From contig MELA01000120.1 of the NCBI GenBank assembly GCA_001767495.1, forward strand, positions 1-50,334: a DNA stretch of 50,334 nt, read 5' to 3'. This DNA comes from Acidobacteria bacterium RIFCSPLOWO2_12_FULL_65_11 (GTDB taxonomy: Bacteria > Acidobacteriota > Vicinamibacteria > Vicinamibacterales > CAVVIG01). The position numbers and the translations under genes were made by a program. Positions 17,325 through 25,421 of this stretch are shown here, piece after piece (within the stretch, counting starts at the first letter, position 1; the number at the start of each line of letters is the position of its first letter). The notes under the pieces are model-generated. The model was not told the DNA's origin. It did not search any database and saw only the letters and a program-made list of their open reading frames with translations.

Positions 17325-18082
17325 TTCCTCCCCAACGACTTACGCGTCGTTCCTCGCCGACCGCAAGTGCGTCTGGTTGCGCGGGGGTTGCAGATGGTTG
17401 CAGCGTGTCCAGACGATCAACGCCCCGTTCTCGCATCGGCTCCGGCAGCCAGTGCGCGTAGACGCGCAAGGTGATCGACGGATCCTTGTGGCCGAGCTGC
17501 CGGCTCACATACGTGATGGGGACGCCGGCCTGCAGCAACAACGAGGCGAACGTGTGCCGCATCTGATGCGGCCCTCGCCGATGCAACTCCGCCTTGTCGA
17601 GGAGCTGATTGAACACCTTCCTAGCATTCGACCCGTCAAGGGCCGAACCGACGATCGAGGAGAACACCCACGGCGGCAAGGGCTGACCGAGCGCGAGCCA
17701 TCGGGCCCGTTGCTGACGCCGCCACAGCCGCAGCACGCTGCGCAGTTGGCCGGAGAGGTCGACACGCCGCGTCTGGTGGTTCTTGGGCGTCGTCAGGGCG
17801 CCGTCCACCAGGTTCCGCTGTATCTGAACGAACCGACCTTGCCAATCAACGTCGCCCCATTGCAGGGCGAGCAGCTCGCCTAATCGCAGCCCCGTCCGGA
17901 GGCCGCACAGCAGCCAGGGATACCACTCGGGCCACCGGATGCGCGCCGTCTCGAGCAGATGCGCGGCCTCCCCTGCCGTCAGGGCGTCGATGGTCGGCTC
18001 AGCCTCATCACCCGCGCGGAGGTAGCGGCCCAAGCGCAGCGCTGGATTCGCCGGCAGGAGCTCGTCCTCGACCGCTTGCGTG
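17260..18082 (-). pseudogene. Tyrosine recombinase (integrase), 5'-truncated, overlapping tRNA-Lys
   Basis: The catalytic domain is complete: arginine I in CGLRTGLRLGELLALQW, lysine region TPKNHQTRRVDL, HxxR box PHQMRHTFASLLLQAG, GHKDPSITLRVYAHW with the nucleophile tyrosine. The N-terminal core-binding domain is missing: homology starts abruptly at about 18078 (VEDELLPANPALRLGRYLR), and upstream lies an unrelated gene fragment in another frame. The frame can be extended to an ATG at 18243, but that stretch reads as meaningless Thr/Ala/Cys-rich sequence. The 3' end runs across tRNA-Lys to a stop at 17260, typical of integrases beside their tRNA attachment site. It is probably inactive without its N-terminus. 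Confidence 0.75.
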
Positions 18083-18226
18083 GCCGCGAGGCAGGTCGAG
18101 GTCGTGCATGAGCCCATCGCGCGGATCGTGGTCGTCCCGGTCGCGTTCGTCGTACACACGCGCCCGGCCGTCATCGAGCTCCCGTCCATCACGGTCGCGC
18201 ACGTCACCCCATCGCGGATCGGACAT
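18083..18226 (-). pseudogene. 5' fragment of an Asp/Arg-rich gene abutting the integrase remnant
   Basis: A perfect Shine-Dalgarno (AGGAGG, at 18236-18241) stands 9 bp before an ATG at 18226. The following 48 codons encode an extremely charged Asp/Arg-rich segment ending in HDLDLPRG, after which the frame turns into an out-of-frame reading of the integrase and stops at 18008. From memory, DLDLPRG after such a charged stretch is the N-terminal part of a family of small regulatory proteins on accessory elements; I am not certain of that. It looks like the remains of a gene whose 3' part was lost by the same deletion that removed the integrase N-terminus. Confidence 0.5.
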
Positions 18227-18584
18227 AGCCGTCCTCCTTGCATGGCGTTGTCGCTTGGTTGTCCGTGAAGGCGGCCCAGGCAGTTTCTGCGTGGGGCAAT
18301 TCAGGGGCGCGCTGGAGCGCTGGGGCTTGTGCCGCAGCGTTCAGTGCGTGATTGTGCGGGAACCTCGGCTCGGGGCCGCTGGGGCGACCGAGCGGTAGGT
18401 TCGGCGCGCCCACTTCCGGGCGCCTGCCAGCAGGAAAACACTCTGCTGTGACTTCATATACCCCAGACCAACGTCGCTGGCAAGGGTGTGACTCGGAAGA
18501 AACGGGGCATTCCTGTGAGTAGGTGTTTTCCCCCAAGTCGAGCGACTGAGGCTGAGCTAGAATTGGCGCGCACAGGCGAGCCCA
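18227..18584. other. Gene-free stretch in the island
   Basis: About 360 bp between the charged gene fragment and the first cargo gene. Apart from the Shine-Dalgarno at 18236-18241, I see no convincing gene: the frames crossing it have atypical composition and no recognisable domain. It should carry the promoter of the plus-strand cargo genes. Confidence 0.4.
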
Positions 18585-19292
18585 ATGCTGCTTCTCCTCG
18601 GGGTTGTGATCGGATACTTGGTCGCTGTCACTGCGGCGAGCAATATTCTGCTTCCCCTGTTCTGGGCGTGGCCGAAGGCTCGTCGCCTCAGTCAAGAGGG
18701 AAAACTTGTCCGAGAAATCCCAGCCGCACGCTTCCTCACCGCGCCTGTCATATGGACGGGGATCCTCGTCCTACTAACGGGAATTGCCTTCTCGCTGTCG
18801 AAGGCAGGACAACTCGGCACCGGCGCCCCGATGGTGCCCGCCTTCGGTCTTGCGGACTCTGGCTTCCGTTACGGCGTGCTTTGTCTAACCATGGTCCATG
18901 TCGTATGCGCGCACAAAATGCGCAACGCAAACGACACACTCACCGAGTGCCTCAAGCACCTCGCGGAGATAGGCGCCAAGCAGAACGCCACGGATGGCTT
19001 CACATTCTTCAATTCACCCGTGACAATCGGACAGGCGTACAAGAGTGGCAACGAGGTCGCGCGACAATTTATGAACGGGTGGTCCGAGTGGATTGATCTC
19101 ACACGGGCCGATTCCGGCAACGCGAGAGCGGGCACGCCTGTGGTCTGTGCGATGCTGAAGAGGACCGAATCGGAATCCTCCTTGACCGAACCAGACCAGC
19201 GGCGTCTGTGGCCTCTTGCATGCTGGTTTGAGGGCTGGATTCCTACAATCGATTCATCCTTTGACCAACTGACGAGCGTGAAGAAGCGGTAG
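18585..19292 (+). CDS. Island membrane protein of unknown function
   Basis: A 235-residue protein I do not recognise. Two or three hydrophobic helices lie at residues 1-30 (MLLLLGVVIGYLVAVTAAS), about 50-72 (FLTAPVIWTGILVLLTGIAF) and about 85-108; the rest is a soluble tail of roughly 125 residues. Codon use is less GC-biased than in the core genes around it, which fits its position in a tRNA-associated island. No motif suggests an enzyme. It could be part of an orphan defence or stress module, but nothing in the sequence proves it. Confidence 0.55.
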   Translation: MLLLLGVVIGYLVAVTAASNILLPLFWAWPKARRLSQEGKLVREIPAARFLTAPVIWTGILVLLTGIAFSLSKAGQLGTGAPMVPAFGLADSGFRYGVLCLTMVHVVCAHKMRNANDTLTECLKHLAEIGAKQNATDGFTFFNSPVTIGQAYKSGNEVARQFMNGWSEWIDLTRADSGNARAGTPVVCAMLKRTESESSLTEPDQRRLWPLACWFEGWIPTIDSSFDQLTSVKKR

Positions 19293-19364
19293 CTCCAGAC
19301 TGCCCCAGGAGACAGTTCGCGTTTCAGGCTGTCTCAATCGGTCAGGCTTTTCTGGGATAGGCAA

Positions 19365-19943
19365 ATGACGACAGCAAGCTTCGTTCTTGAGATCGACCGA
19401 ACGGATCCGGACTACGGGCGACTCGTCGGCTTCGCTGCTCGCCTGAAGAACCTGCTGGACAAGCCAAAGATTCAAGCCGACGCCAACCTTCCAGACGCCC
19501 TCGACGATTTTCTCGGCGCCATCTATGCCCTGGCGCTTGCGAAATCGCTTGGATTTAGCGAAAGACCAGCAGGCACGCGCACTGAGCGCGATAAGGTTCA
19601 GATCCGAGCCGAACAGGTGTCGAATGGCCGGCTTCGCTTGGACGGAAAATGGATGGCCGGCTTCCACTTCAACAGCGGGATACTGCGGCTCTCTGCCGTA
19701 TACCATCGTGTCCTCAGAGTGATCACCGCCGATCATCAAAAGGGTCACATGGTTGCCGACCTCCTGCCGAAGTTGAGTTACACATGGTCCCGTGTGAACA
19801 TCGCGAAGGTGCATGTTGAAGTGAACAAGCTGAAGCACGACAGCGGCGGTCTGGGAAAGGGCCTAGACGCAAAGTTTGGACAGGCGCTCGGCGCCGTCGA
19901 TGAACTCTTGAAGCTTGTCGAGGCGTGTCCAACTTTCCGCTGA
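19365..19943 (+). CDS. Island protein of unknown function
   Basis: A 192-residue soluble, mostly alpha-helical protein without a signal peptide or membrane segment. Features are a helical N-terminal part (DYGRLVGFAARLKNLLDKPK), a middle strand-rich part (LRLDGKWMAGFHFNSGILRL) and a basic helical end. I do not recognise the family. It follows the membrane protein gene at 72 bp in the same direction and has the same intermediate base composition. Confidence 0.55.
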   Translation: MTTASFVLEIDRTDPDYGRLVGFAARLKNLLDKPKIQADANLPDALDDFLGAIYALALAKSLGFSERPAGTRTERDKVQIRAEQVSNGRLRLDGKWMAGFHFNSGILRLSAVYHRVLRVITADHQKGHMVADLLPKLSYTWSRVNIAKVHVEVNKLKHDSGGLGKGLDAKFGQALGAVDELLKLVEACPTFR

Positions 19944-20057
19944 TCAGGTCAGTTGCAGGAGCGACGGGCATTCCCTTTGGGCGGCGACGGATGAGCAGCG
20001 TCGAATCGACGCACAATGTGTCGGTTGCCGCTCGCAAGCGAGCCTGTCAGACGCGCC

Positions 20058-20390
20058 ATGACGATCCCAAACGCTGATCGTGCGATCATCGCTGCGGAGA
20101 AACTGACCGCGTACCTGCTGAACGTGTCACACAAGCGGGGTGCCGCCAAAGCGAGGCTCCTCCTGGGCCTCGGATACCAGACCGCCACGCCGCAGGTGGT
20201 CGAGTCCGATCTTCGCACGCAGCATCTGTCGCTCGACATCACGCGGACCTCGGAGAATCTTTACGGCGTGGTTTACGAGATTGAGGGGCCGATCAAGACG
20301 CCCAGCGGCAAGACCGTGCGGTTCTGCTCGATCTGGCAAGTCGACACTGGCACTGACGTGCCGCGATTCATTACCATGTACCCGAGGTAG
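20058..20390 (+). CDS. DUF6883-like protein
   Basis: A 110-residue protein that starts at the ATG at 20058 (MTIPNADRAIIAAEKLTAYLLN); the frame is open to 20016. The opening IPNAxxAxIxxxKLxxYLLN, followed by HxxGxxKAxxLxxLGY, is the pattern I associate with DUF6883. This domain also occurs at the C-terminus of larger, toxin-like proteins, so a toxin role has been thought possible. It lies 3 bp upstream of the DUF4926-like gene, forming a compact pair. Recognition is from memory. Confidence 0.65.
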   Translation: MTIPNADRAIIAAEKLTAYLLNVSHKRGAAKARLLLGLGYQTATPQVVESDLRTQHLSLDITRTSENLYGVVYEIEGPIKTPSGKTVRFCSIWQVDTGTDVPRFITMYPR

Positions 20391-20393
20391 GAC

Positions 20394-20636
20394 ATGCCCT
20401 TCGACATGTACGGCGACGTGATCCTGACCCGCGACGTCACCGAGCGCGGGCTCCGTGCCGGCGACGTCGGAACGATCGTGGAGCGCCACGTCGTGCCCGG
20501 TGTCCGCGATGAAGGCTACTCGGTCGAGTTCTTCGACATGACCGGCAACACGGTGGCCGTAGTCACGCTGTCGGCGAGTGCCCTGCGCCTGCCCACACCA
20601 GCCGATCGGCCGGCCGTGCGAGCTCTCAGCGCCTGA
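20394..20636 (+). CDS. DUF4926-like protein
   Basis: An 80-residue protein with the pattern D-V-x-L-T-R-D-x-x-E-x-G-L-x-A-G-D-V-G-T-I-V followed by GYSVEFFDMTGNTVAVVTL, which fits DUF4926, a small SH3-like beta domain. The gene begins 3 bp after the DUF6883-like gene and is surely co-transcribed with it. Such two-gene units of a roughly 110-residue and a 75-residue protein resemble toxin-antitoxin or effector-immunity pairs, but the function is not established. Confidence 0.7.
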   Translation: MPFDMYGDVILTRDVTERGLRAGDVGTIVERHVVPGVRDEGYSVEFFDMTGNTVAVVTLSASALRLPTPADRPAVRALSA

Positions 20637-20667
20637 GCGATCGGACTACCCAGGCTTGCAGACCAAG

Positions 20668-21339
20668 ATGTTTCTGAACCTGCCCGCCAGTGAGCGGCAT
20701 GCGTACGTCTATCGAGTCGTTTCGCTTGAACGGCTCCTGGAGTTGTTCTCGACGGCGCGGAACGTACTGGTCAGCCCTGAGCTGTGGGACGATCCGTTCG
20801 AGAACTTCATTCTGAAGAGTCAGCGTGTTTCCCGGCATGGTTGGTATGGCCAGTGTTGGACGCGACAACGTGCGTCAGATGCGATGTGGCGCATCTACTC
20901 GCCAGATTCGACGGGTGTGCGAATGCGATCGACACCGACGCGCCTGCTCGAAGGCCTCAGAGCCACCACCAAAGGGGATGCGTTCATAGGCAAGGTCCGC
21001 TACCTCCCCAATGGCCCGCTGATGCACTTCGCAAGGAAGGCTTTGAAGCGCGGATATCTGACCGTTGCGGCGAACGCGGCGCACACCTTGCTGGTTAAGC
21101 GTCCAGCGTTCCGCCACGAATCTGAGGTCCGGCTCCTCTTGAACAGGCAGAGCGGATTCGGCGGCAAGCTGCTCAATTACGAGGTTGATCCACACACCTT
21201 GGTCGACCAACTTATGCTCGATCCCCGCCTGTCACCAGAAGAAGCCGCGAAGACGAAGACCGAGATTAGGAGCAAGACCGAGTATCGCGGCTCGATCAAA
21301 CGGTCGCTCTTGTACGGCCCGCCACCGCCGCTAACGTGA
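20668..21339 (+). CDS. DUF2971-like protein
   Basis: A 223-residue soluble protein starting at ATG 20668 (MFLNLPASERHAYVYRVVSLERLLELF). The pattern fits the DUF2971 family: YRYxxxxxLLxLFxxxxLxLxxPxxWxDPFE near the N-terminus (here LVSPELWDDPFENFI), a YGQCWT segment with ASDAMWRIYSP, and a late RPAFRHESEVRLL segment. DUF2971 genes are frequent on islands and close to defence genes; the activity is unknown. It starts 31 bp after the DUF4926 gene. Composition is again less GC-rich than the core genome. Confidence 0.75.
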   Translation: MFLNLPASERHAYVYRVVSLERLLELFSTARNVLVSPELWDDPFENFILKSQRVSRHGWYGQCWTRQRASDAMWRIYSPDSTGVRMRSTPTRLLEGLRATTKGDAFIGKVRYLPNGPLMHFARKALKRGYLTVAANAAHTLLVKRPAFRHESEVRLLLNRQSGFGGKLLNYEVDPHTLVDQLMLDPRLSPEEAAKTKTEIRSKTEYRGSIKRSLLYGPPPPLT

Positions 21340-21406
21340 TCCTGGTGCGCAGCGTGCGCTACTGCTGAATGGTCGCGATCGGCGTTGATCCCCTCGCGGA
21401 GGAACG

Positions 21407-21808
21407 ATGAATCCAGACTGGTTCAATCCCAGAAAGGAGAATGCCTACTTTCCGCTGCCCCTCATTGCCTTGTTCATTTTCAACATCGTCATGTTCTTGA
21501 AGATCTTTGGCAGTGTCGGACGGCTGACTCGGTTTGTCCTGTTCTACAGCGTGTGGTGCTGCGCAGTGGGAATCATCTGGTATTCGGGAAGCGCCATGCT
21601 TCGCTACGCCAAGCAACGAATCGACCCAGACCGCAGCGAGCGGCGGTCGCAGCTATACGGTGGGTTGTCTCTAGCGGTGCCCGCGGCGGGTATCTACTTG
21701 GCGTATCAAGCAGCACTATTCCTTGAAAGTCTTTGGTGCTCTGATTGCTCAGAGCATCGCATTGGCTCGGCTGATGGCGCCCGCGCTTTGACCGGCTGGT
21801 GTAGCTAG
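21407..21808 (+). CDS. Small island membrane protein
   Basis: A 133-residue protein with three hydrophobic segments (about residues 17-35, 42-62 and 85-108) and a basic loop between the second and third. It starts at ATG 21407 behind GGAGGAACG, a good ribosome binding site. I do not recognise the family. The C-terminal 20 residues (cysteine- and glycine-rich) may be read-through into unrelated sequence, as the island ends close by. Confidence 0.55.
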   Translation: MNPDWFNPRKENAYFPLPLIALFIFNIVMFLKIFGSVGRLTRFVLFYSVWCCAVGIIWYSGSAMLRYAKQRIDPDRSERRSQLYGGLSLAVPAAGIYLAYQAALFLESLWCSDCSEHRIGSADGARALTGWCS

Positions 21809-21890
21809 GCCGCCCGCCGCAGTCCCTCAACCTGCCGCAGCCACCCGTCCAGCTGGTTCCAACTCGTGAAAATGCGGCTCACCAGCTTTC

Positions 21891-21947
21891 GCGCGCCTCC
21901 GGCGCGCTTCGGCTAGACAAGCCGAGCGCGTCACCTTCAGGCGAAGG
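21891..21947. repeat. Three consecutive hairpins at the right edge of the island
   Basis: GCGCGCC-TCC-GGCGCGC (21891-21907), TCGGCT/AGCCGA (21909-21925) and CCTTC-AGGC-GAAGG (21934-21947) follow each other directly. The last one resembles a degenerate unit of the dispersed palindrome family. They may act as a terminator after the island cargo, though no T-tract follows, or mark an old recombination boundary. Confidence 0.5.
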
Positions 21948-22039
21948 CGGACCAGACCAAAGTTTTTCGTGGCACATGCCGATAGGGGGAATTGGCGGCA
22001 ATCTGCGGGGTTGTGACTGCCATACCTCAGGAGGTGACT

Positions 22040-23476
22040 GTGCGGATCCGAGTTTGTCTCGTGACACTGTTGGCGCTCGTGGCCTGCGCCGGGCGAGGCT
22101 ATGCTCAGGGCTGGAATACTGATGCTCGGAAGATCGCCCTGGGCGGCGTGGGGAGCACCACGAACATCGCGACCCAGATGATCGAGGAGGACCCCAAGTA
22201 CCGCTCGATCGTGGTGCCGCTCGGCTTGCTGCAGATTCTGCGAAATATCGACAAGTTCGACCCGACCTCGAGCGAATTCGATCCCATTCGCGCGATGGAG
22301 TACGTGGCCAACCCGTACCACATCACGTTCGGACGGAACGAGGAGAGTCCTGGCCGAAAGATCATCACGGACATCTTCAACCAGGGGTTGAGTACCGACC
22401 TCAACGCGTACCGGGGATTCATCCCGTCGAGCAACCCCAAGGCCGAGGGCATCGCCTCGTTCGATCTGATCCACAAGACGTTCAAGTTCTCCACCGGCGG
22501 CAGCACGTTCCAGGGCTTTTACCTGGGGATCGGTCCGTACTTCACGCACCGCACGGCGCTCACCATCGATCAGAAGCTCATCGACATTCTGAGCGCCACT
22601 GGCGCACCAGTGACGTTTCCAAACTCCGAGTTCAACATCGCCGTCGATCGATCCACGACCCAAATGGCCGGGGCTCTCACGTTCGGTTACCGGGCGCACG
22701 TTGGACTGCCAGCGGGGCTCCCCGCCGAGGGAACGGACCGCGAAGGCATCTACCTGGCGGTCAACTACCGCTATCTGAGAGGGTTTCACCTGGAAGACGT
22801 TGGTCTGAAGGTGCGCGCCGATACGGATGGGGCCGGCGGCATCACGCTGGATCCCCTCAAGACGCTGGCCCCATGCCCGCTCACCTCACTCAACCCGCTG
22901 CTTCCTCCAACCTTTGGAACGCCGTTCTGCACCGATCGCCAGACCTCGTCGAGCGGCACGGGGCGTTCGGTTGATTTCGGCGTCGCCACAGTCTTCGGTC
23001 CCTGGGATCTGGGCTTCGGCATCAACGGTGTCATCAACGAGATGGAGTGGAGCGATGTGAAGCACAAGTCGTACGCACTCGGGGCGACTGTCGGGCTGAC
23101 CTCAGGAACGTCGGGAGCGAGCATCGAACTGGTGGAGACGAACCTGGGCAACACAGGTGACCTCACCATCAAGCAACCAAAGGACGTCCGCGCCAACGCC
23201 ACGTACCGCGCCAGCATCGCGACGTTCATGGGAGAAATCGCCAACGGCTACCTGGGCACCTCATTCCACGGCGGCGTCGAAAAGACGTTTGGGCCGCTGG
23301 CCGCGCGCGGGGGGATGCGCTACACCAACGAAACCTGGAACCCGACGACGGGTCTGGGACTCAATATCTTCCCGCGTGTCGGCATCGACGTCGCATTCCT
23401 CACGTCGACTGCGAATGCCGAAAAGGATCGCCAGCCGGTCATGGCGGTTTCGATTCGCATCAACGCCGGCTCGTGA
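22040..23476 (+). CDS. Outer-membrane-protein-like protein of unknown function
   Basis: A 478-residue exported protein. The GTG at 22040 is the best start: a perfect AGGAGG lies at 22029-22034, 5 nt upstream, and translation from there gives a signal peptide (VRIRVCLVTLLALVACAGRGYAQ). LVAC could also be a lipobox, so a lipoprotein is an alternative. The mature part has alternating amphipathic strands (for example FQGFYLGIGPYFTHRTAL, GALTFGYRAHVGL, GIYLAVNYRYLRGFHL) and ends with RQPVMAVSIRINAGS, which looks like an outer-membrane beta-barrel of the TraF/FadL/PorV kind. No partner is adjacent except truA 9 bp downstream. Confidence 0.7.
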   Translation: MRIRVCLVTLLALVACAGRGYAQGWNTDARKIALGGVGSTTNIATQMIEEDPKYRSIVVPLGLLQILRNIDKFDPTSSEFDPIRAMEYVANPYHITFGRNEESPGRKIITDIFNQGLSTDLNAYRGFIPSSNPKAEGIASFDLIHKTFKFSTGGSTFQGFYLGIGPYFTHRTALTIDQKLIDILSATGAPVTFPNSEFNIAVDRSTTQMAGALTFGYRAHVGLPAGLPAEGTDREGIYLAVNYRYLRGFHLEDVGLKVRADTDGAGGITLDPLKTLAPCPLTSLNPLLPPTFGTPFCTDRQTSSSGTGRSVDFGVATVFGPWDLGFGINGVINEMEWSDVKHKSYALGATVGLTSGTSGASIELVETNLGNTGDLTIKQPKDVRANATYRASIATFMGEIANGYLGTSFHGGVEKTFGPLAARGGMRYTNETWNPTTGLGLNIFPRVGIDVAFLTSTANAEKDRQPVMAVSIRINAGS

Positions 23477-23485
23477 GCGGGGTGC

Positions 23486-24313
23486 GTGCCGCGCTTCAAG
23501 CTGACCATCGAGTACGCCGGCACGCGGTACAGCGGCTGGCAGATTCAGAAGAACGCGCGGACGATTCAAGGTGAGATCGACCGTGCGGTGCGCTCGGTAA
23601 CGGCCCGAAAAGACTTCGAGCTCTACGGATCGGGCCGCACCGACGCGGGCGTGCACGCCCTCGCCCAGGTGGCGCATCTCGACGCCGCCACCTCACTTCC
23701 CCCCGACACGCTGCGGCAGCGGCTCAACGACGAGTTGCCGAGCGACATCAACATCCTCTCGGCCGTCACCGTCCCCCACCGCTTCCATGCGCGCCACGAT
23801 GCCGTGGCGCGGCGCTATCTCTACCAGGTGTCGAGGCGCCGGACGGCGCTCGCCAAGACGTACGTCTGGTGGGTGAAGGATCCGATCGACGTCGAACGGA
23901 TGCGTCAGGCCGCGACGGCGTTTCTCGGCATGCGGGACTTTCAGTCCTTCGCCGCCTCAGATGCGGCTCGGGAAGAGCGATCCACGCGCGTCCTGGTCGA
24001 CCGACTTGAGATCGTCGAAGACGGCGACCTCGTGCTCATCGCGATCGAGGGATCGCACTTCCTGTGGAAGATGGTCCGGCGGATCGTGGGCGTGCTCGTG
24101 GAGATCGGGCGCGGCGGACTCGATGCGACCACTGCCGGCCGGTTTCTCATTGAGGCTTCTGAGGTACCGGCCCGGCTGACCGCGCCGGCGTCTGGACTGT
24201 TTCTCGAGCGCGTGTACTACCCGAACGACGCGCGTGAGACCACGGTGCGCCCCGCGACGCCCATCCGGCCGGCCCAAGGTCCGCCTGAAGGCGGACACTA
24301 CATCAGGACGTAG
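23486..24313 (+). CDS. truA: tRNA pseudouridine(38-40) synthase TruA
   Basis: TruA converts uridines 38-40 of the tRNA anticodon arm to pseudouridine. The GTG at 23486 starts MPRFKLTIEYAGTRYSGWQ, the canonical TruA opening; the catalytic aspartate is D53 in GSGRTDAGVHA, and RYLYQVSRR and SHFLWKMVRRIVGVLVEIGRG are further signatures. The natural protein would end near RVYYPNDARET; about 22 further residues include PAQGPPEGGHYIRT, which is a reading of the dispersed palindrome that lies across the stop codon. The gene starts 9 bp after the upstream gene and may be co-transcribed with it. Confidence 0.96.
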   Translation: MPRFKLTIEYAGTRYSGWQIQKNARTIQGEIDRAVRSVTARKDFELYGSGRTDAGVHALAQVAHLDAATSLPPDTLRQRLNDELPSDINILSAVTVPHRFHARHDAVARRYLYQVSRRRTALAKTYVWWVKDPIDVERMRQAATAFLGMRDFQSFAASDAAREERSTRVLVDRLEIVEDGDLVLIAIEGSHFLWKMVRRIVGVLVEIGRGGLDATTAGRFLIEASEVPARLTAPASGLFLERVYYPNDARETTVRPATPIRPAQGPPEGGHYIRT

Positions 24314-24364
24314 TGTCCGGCTTGAGCCGGACCTGTAGGCGTCGGCCTGAAGGCGGACACTACG
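24279..24364. repeat. Three palindromic repeat units between truA and the DUF3810 gene
   Basis: Units GTCCGCC/GGCGGAC (from 24279), GTGTCCGG/CCGGAC in inverted orientation (near 24313-24331) and GGCCTGAAGGCGGACACTAC (near 24343) fill the whole gap between two convergent genes and provide the last codons of truA. They could form terminator-like hairpins for both genes. Confidence 0.8.
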
Positions 24365-25420
24365 TTATTCCGATCGTCGCGGCGTCCAGTCCGCGCCGAA
24401 CCGGACACCCAGGACGAGCCGAACAACTTCCCCGTAGCTCTCCGCGCCGGCTTCGATCCGGTTCGCCTTGAGATACGCGTCGTACGCGCGCCGGCTGACC
24501 GCCGCCAGACGCGGGCTGGCGGCGCGCGCGATTCGATTCGCGATCGCCTGCAGATCGTCGGTCGGCCCGCTGCCAAGCCGCCGGGCGAGCTCGTCGCGAT
24601 CGCGTCGGGACACGGCTCGCGCGACCTGCTCGTAGAGGAACAGCCAGCCGCTGTATTGATGGGCCGCCGATCCGTGCACGCACGTCAGCCACCCCAGAAA
24701 GTTCGCCTCCCCTTCGTCTGCAATTCCCGCCAGGTGGCTCCATTCGTGCGCGACCACGAACGGCCGCTCGAATGGCAGCAGATCGTCGATGACCAGCGTC
24801 TCGAGCAGATACGGATCGGTCATGCCGTCGACGGCCGTACGACGGAAATACCAGTTGAGCCACGTCGTCTTGGGCCGGCCGACCAGGACCGTGCCGCCGC
24901 CGATTTGCCGATTCACCCTGACAAACGCGGCAGCGAGCGCCGGATCGATGACGCGCGCGGCGAGAGACGCTTCCGCGTGCGCCGCGTCGTGAAGCGCATT
25001 GAGCCGCGACGTGGCCTCGATCCCAAGCGTTCGCGCCGCGTCGGCCGTGACGGCTCGCCGGTCGTACTCGAGTCGATTCTCCAGGCCGACGCGCCGATAG
25101 TTGAGGCCCCAGGTCAGCAGGAATATCACATACAGCCCGGCCGACCACACCACGGTCCGCAGGCCGATGCGCCCCATCGCCTGCAGCCAGCGTCGCTTAC
25201 TACGCCGGGCGTCACGAACGGCCAACGCCACCCAAGTGACGACGACGCCCGCCACGAGAAGGTCGAACAGGGCGAACGGCACGAGGTTCGAGATCGTGGT
25301 GAGCGCCGGCTGCAGCACGCGATAGATGCCCGCCGAGTAAAACCGTTCGATGGCGCTCGACGGCACTGGTAAGAGCGCCGCGCACAGGGCGACGGCGACG
25401 AGCGCCACGCGCCCCCTCAC
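24365..25420 (-). CDS. DUF3810 family membrane protein, putative zinc peptidase
   Basis: A 351-residue protein with three membrane helices in the first 110 residues and a soluble domain with VVAHEWSHLAGIADEGEANFLGWL. The HExxH-like HEWSH with a downstream E in DEGEANF looks like a gluzincin zinc site, as in DUF3810 proteins, so a membrane-bound peptidase is plausible but unproven. The start is a GTG at 25420, one base after the stop of the dienelactone hydrolase gene, so translation is probably coupled. Confidence 0.8.
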   Translation of the reverse strand: MRGRVALVAVALCAALLPVPSSAIERFYSAGIYRVLQPALTTISNLVPFALFDLLVAGVVVTWVALAVRDARRSKRRWLQAMGRIGLRTVVWSAGLYVIFLLTWGLNYRRVGLENRLEYDRRAVTADAARTLGIEATSRLNALHDAAHAEASLAARVIDPALAAAFVRVNRQIGGGTVLVGRPKTTWLNWYFRRTAVDGMTDPYLLETLVIDDLLPFERPFVVAHEWSHLAGIADEGEANFLGWLTCVHGSAAHQYSGWLFLYEQVARAVSRRDRDELARRLGSGPTDDLQAIANRIARAASPRLAAVSRRAYDAYLKANRIEAGAESYGEVVRLVLGVRFGADWTPRRSE

Positions 25421-25421
25421 G

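Noticed and set aside
16973-17335. Minus-strand frames reading DGIEPSTRRLRV- and GFEPVAYGS-like sequences
   Set aside because: They are the antisense of the three tRNA genes, a well-known source of false proteins.
18488-19096. 202-residue plus-strand frame in the island
   Set aside because: Overlaps the membrane protein gene in another frame and has Arg/Pro-rich shadow composition.
21829-21890. Minus-strand peptide SRIFTSWNQLDGWLRQVEG as a transposase tail
   Set aside because: Looks protein-like but is too short and matches no family I can name.
21800-22000. Right attachment site (copy of the tRNA-Lys 3' end)
   Set aside because: Looked for the TTCGATTCCGTCCTGGCTCA sequence near the end of the cargo; no convincing copy was found.
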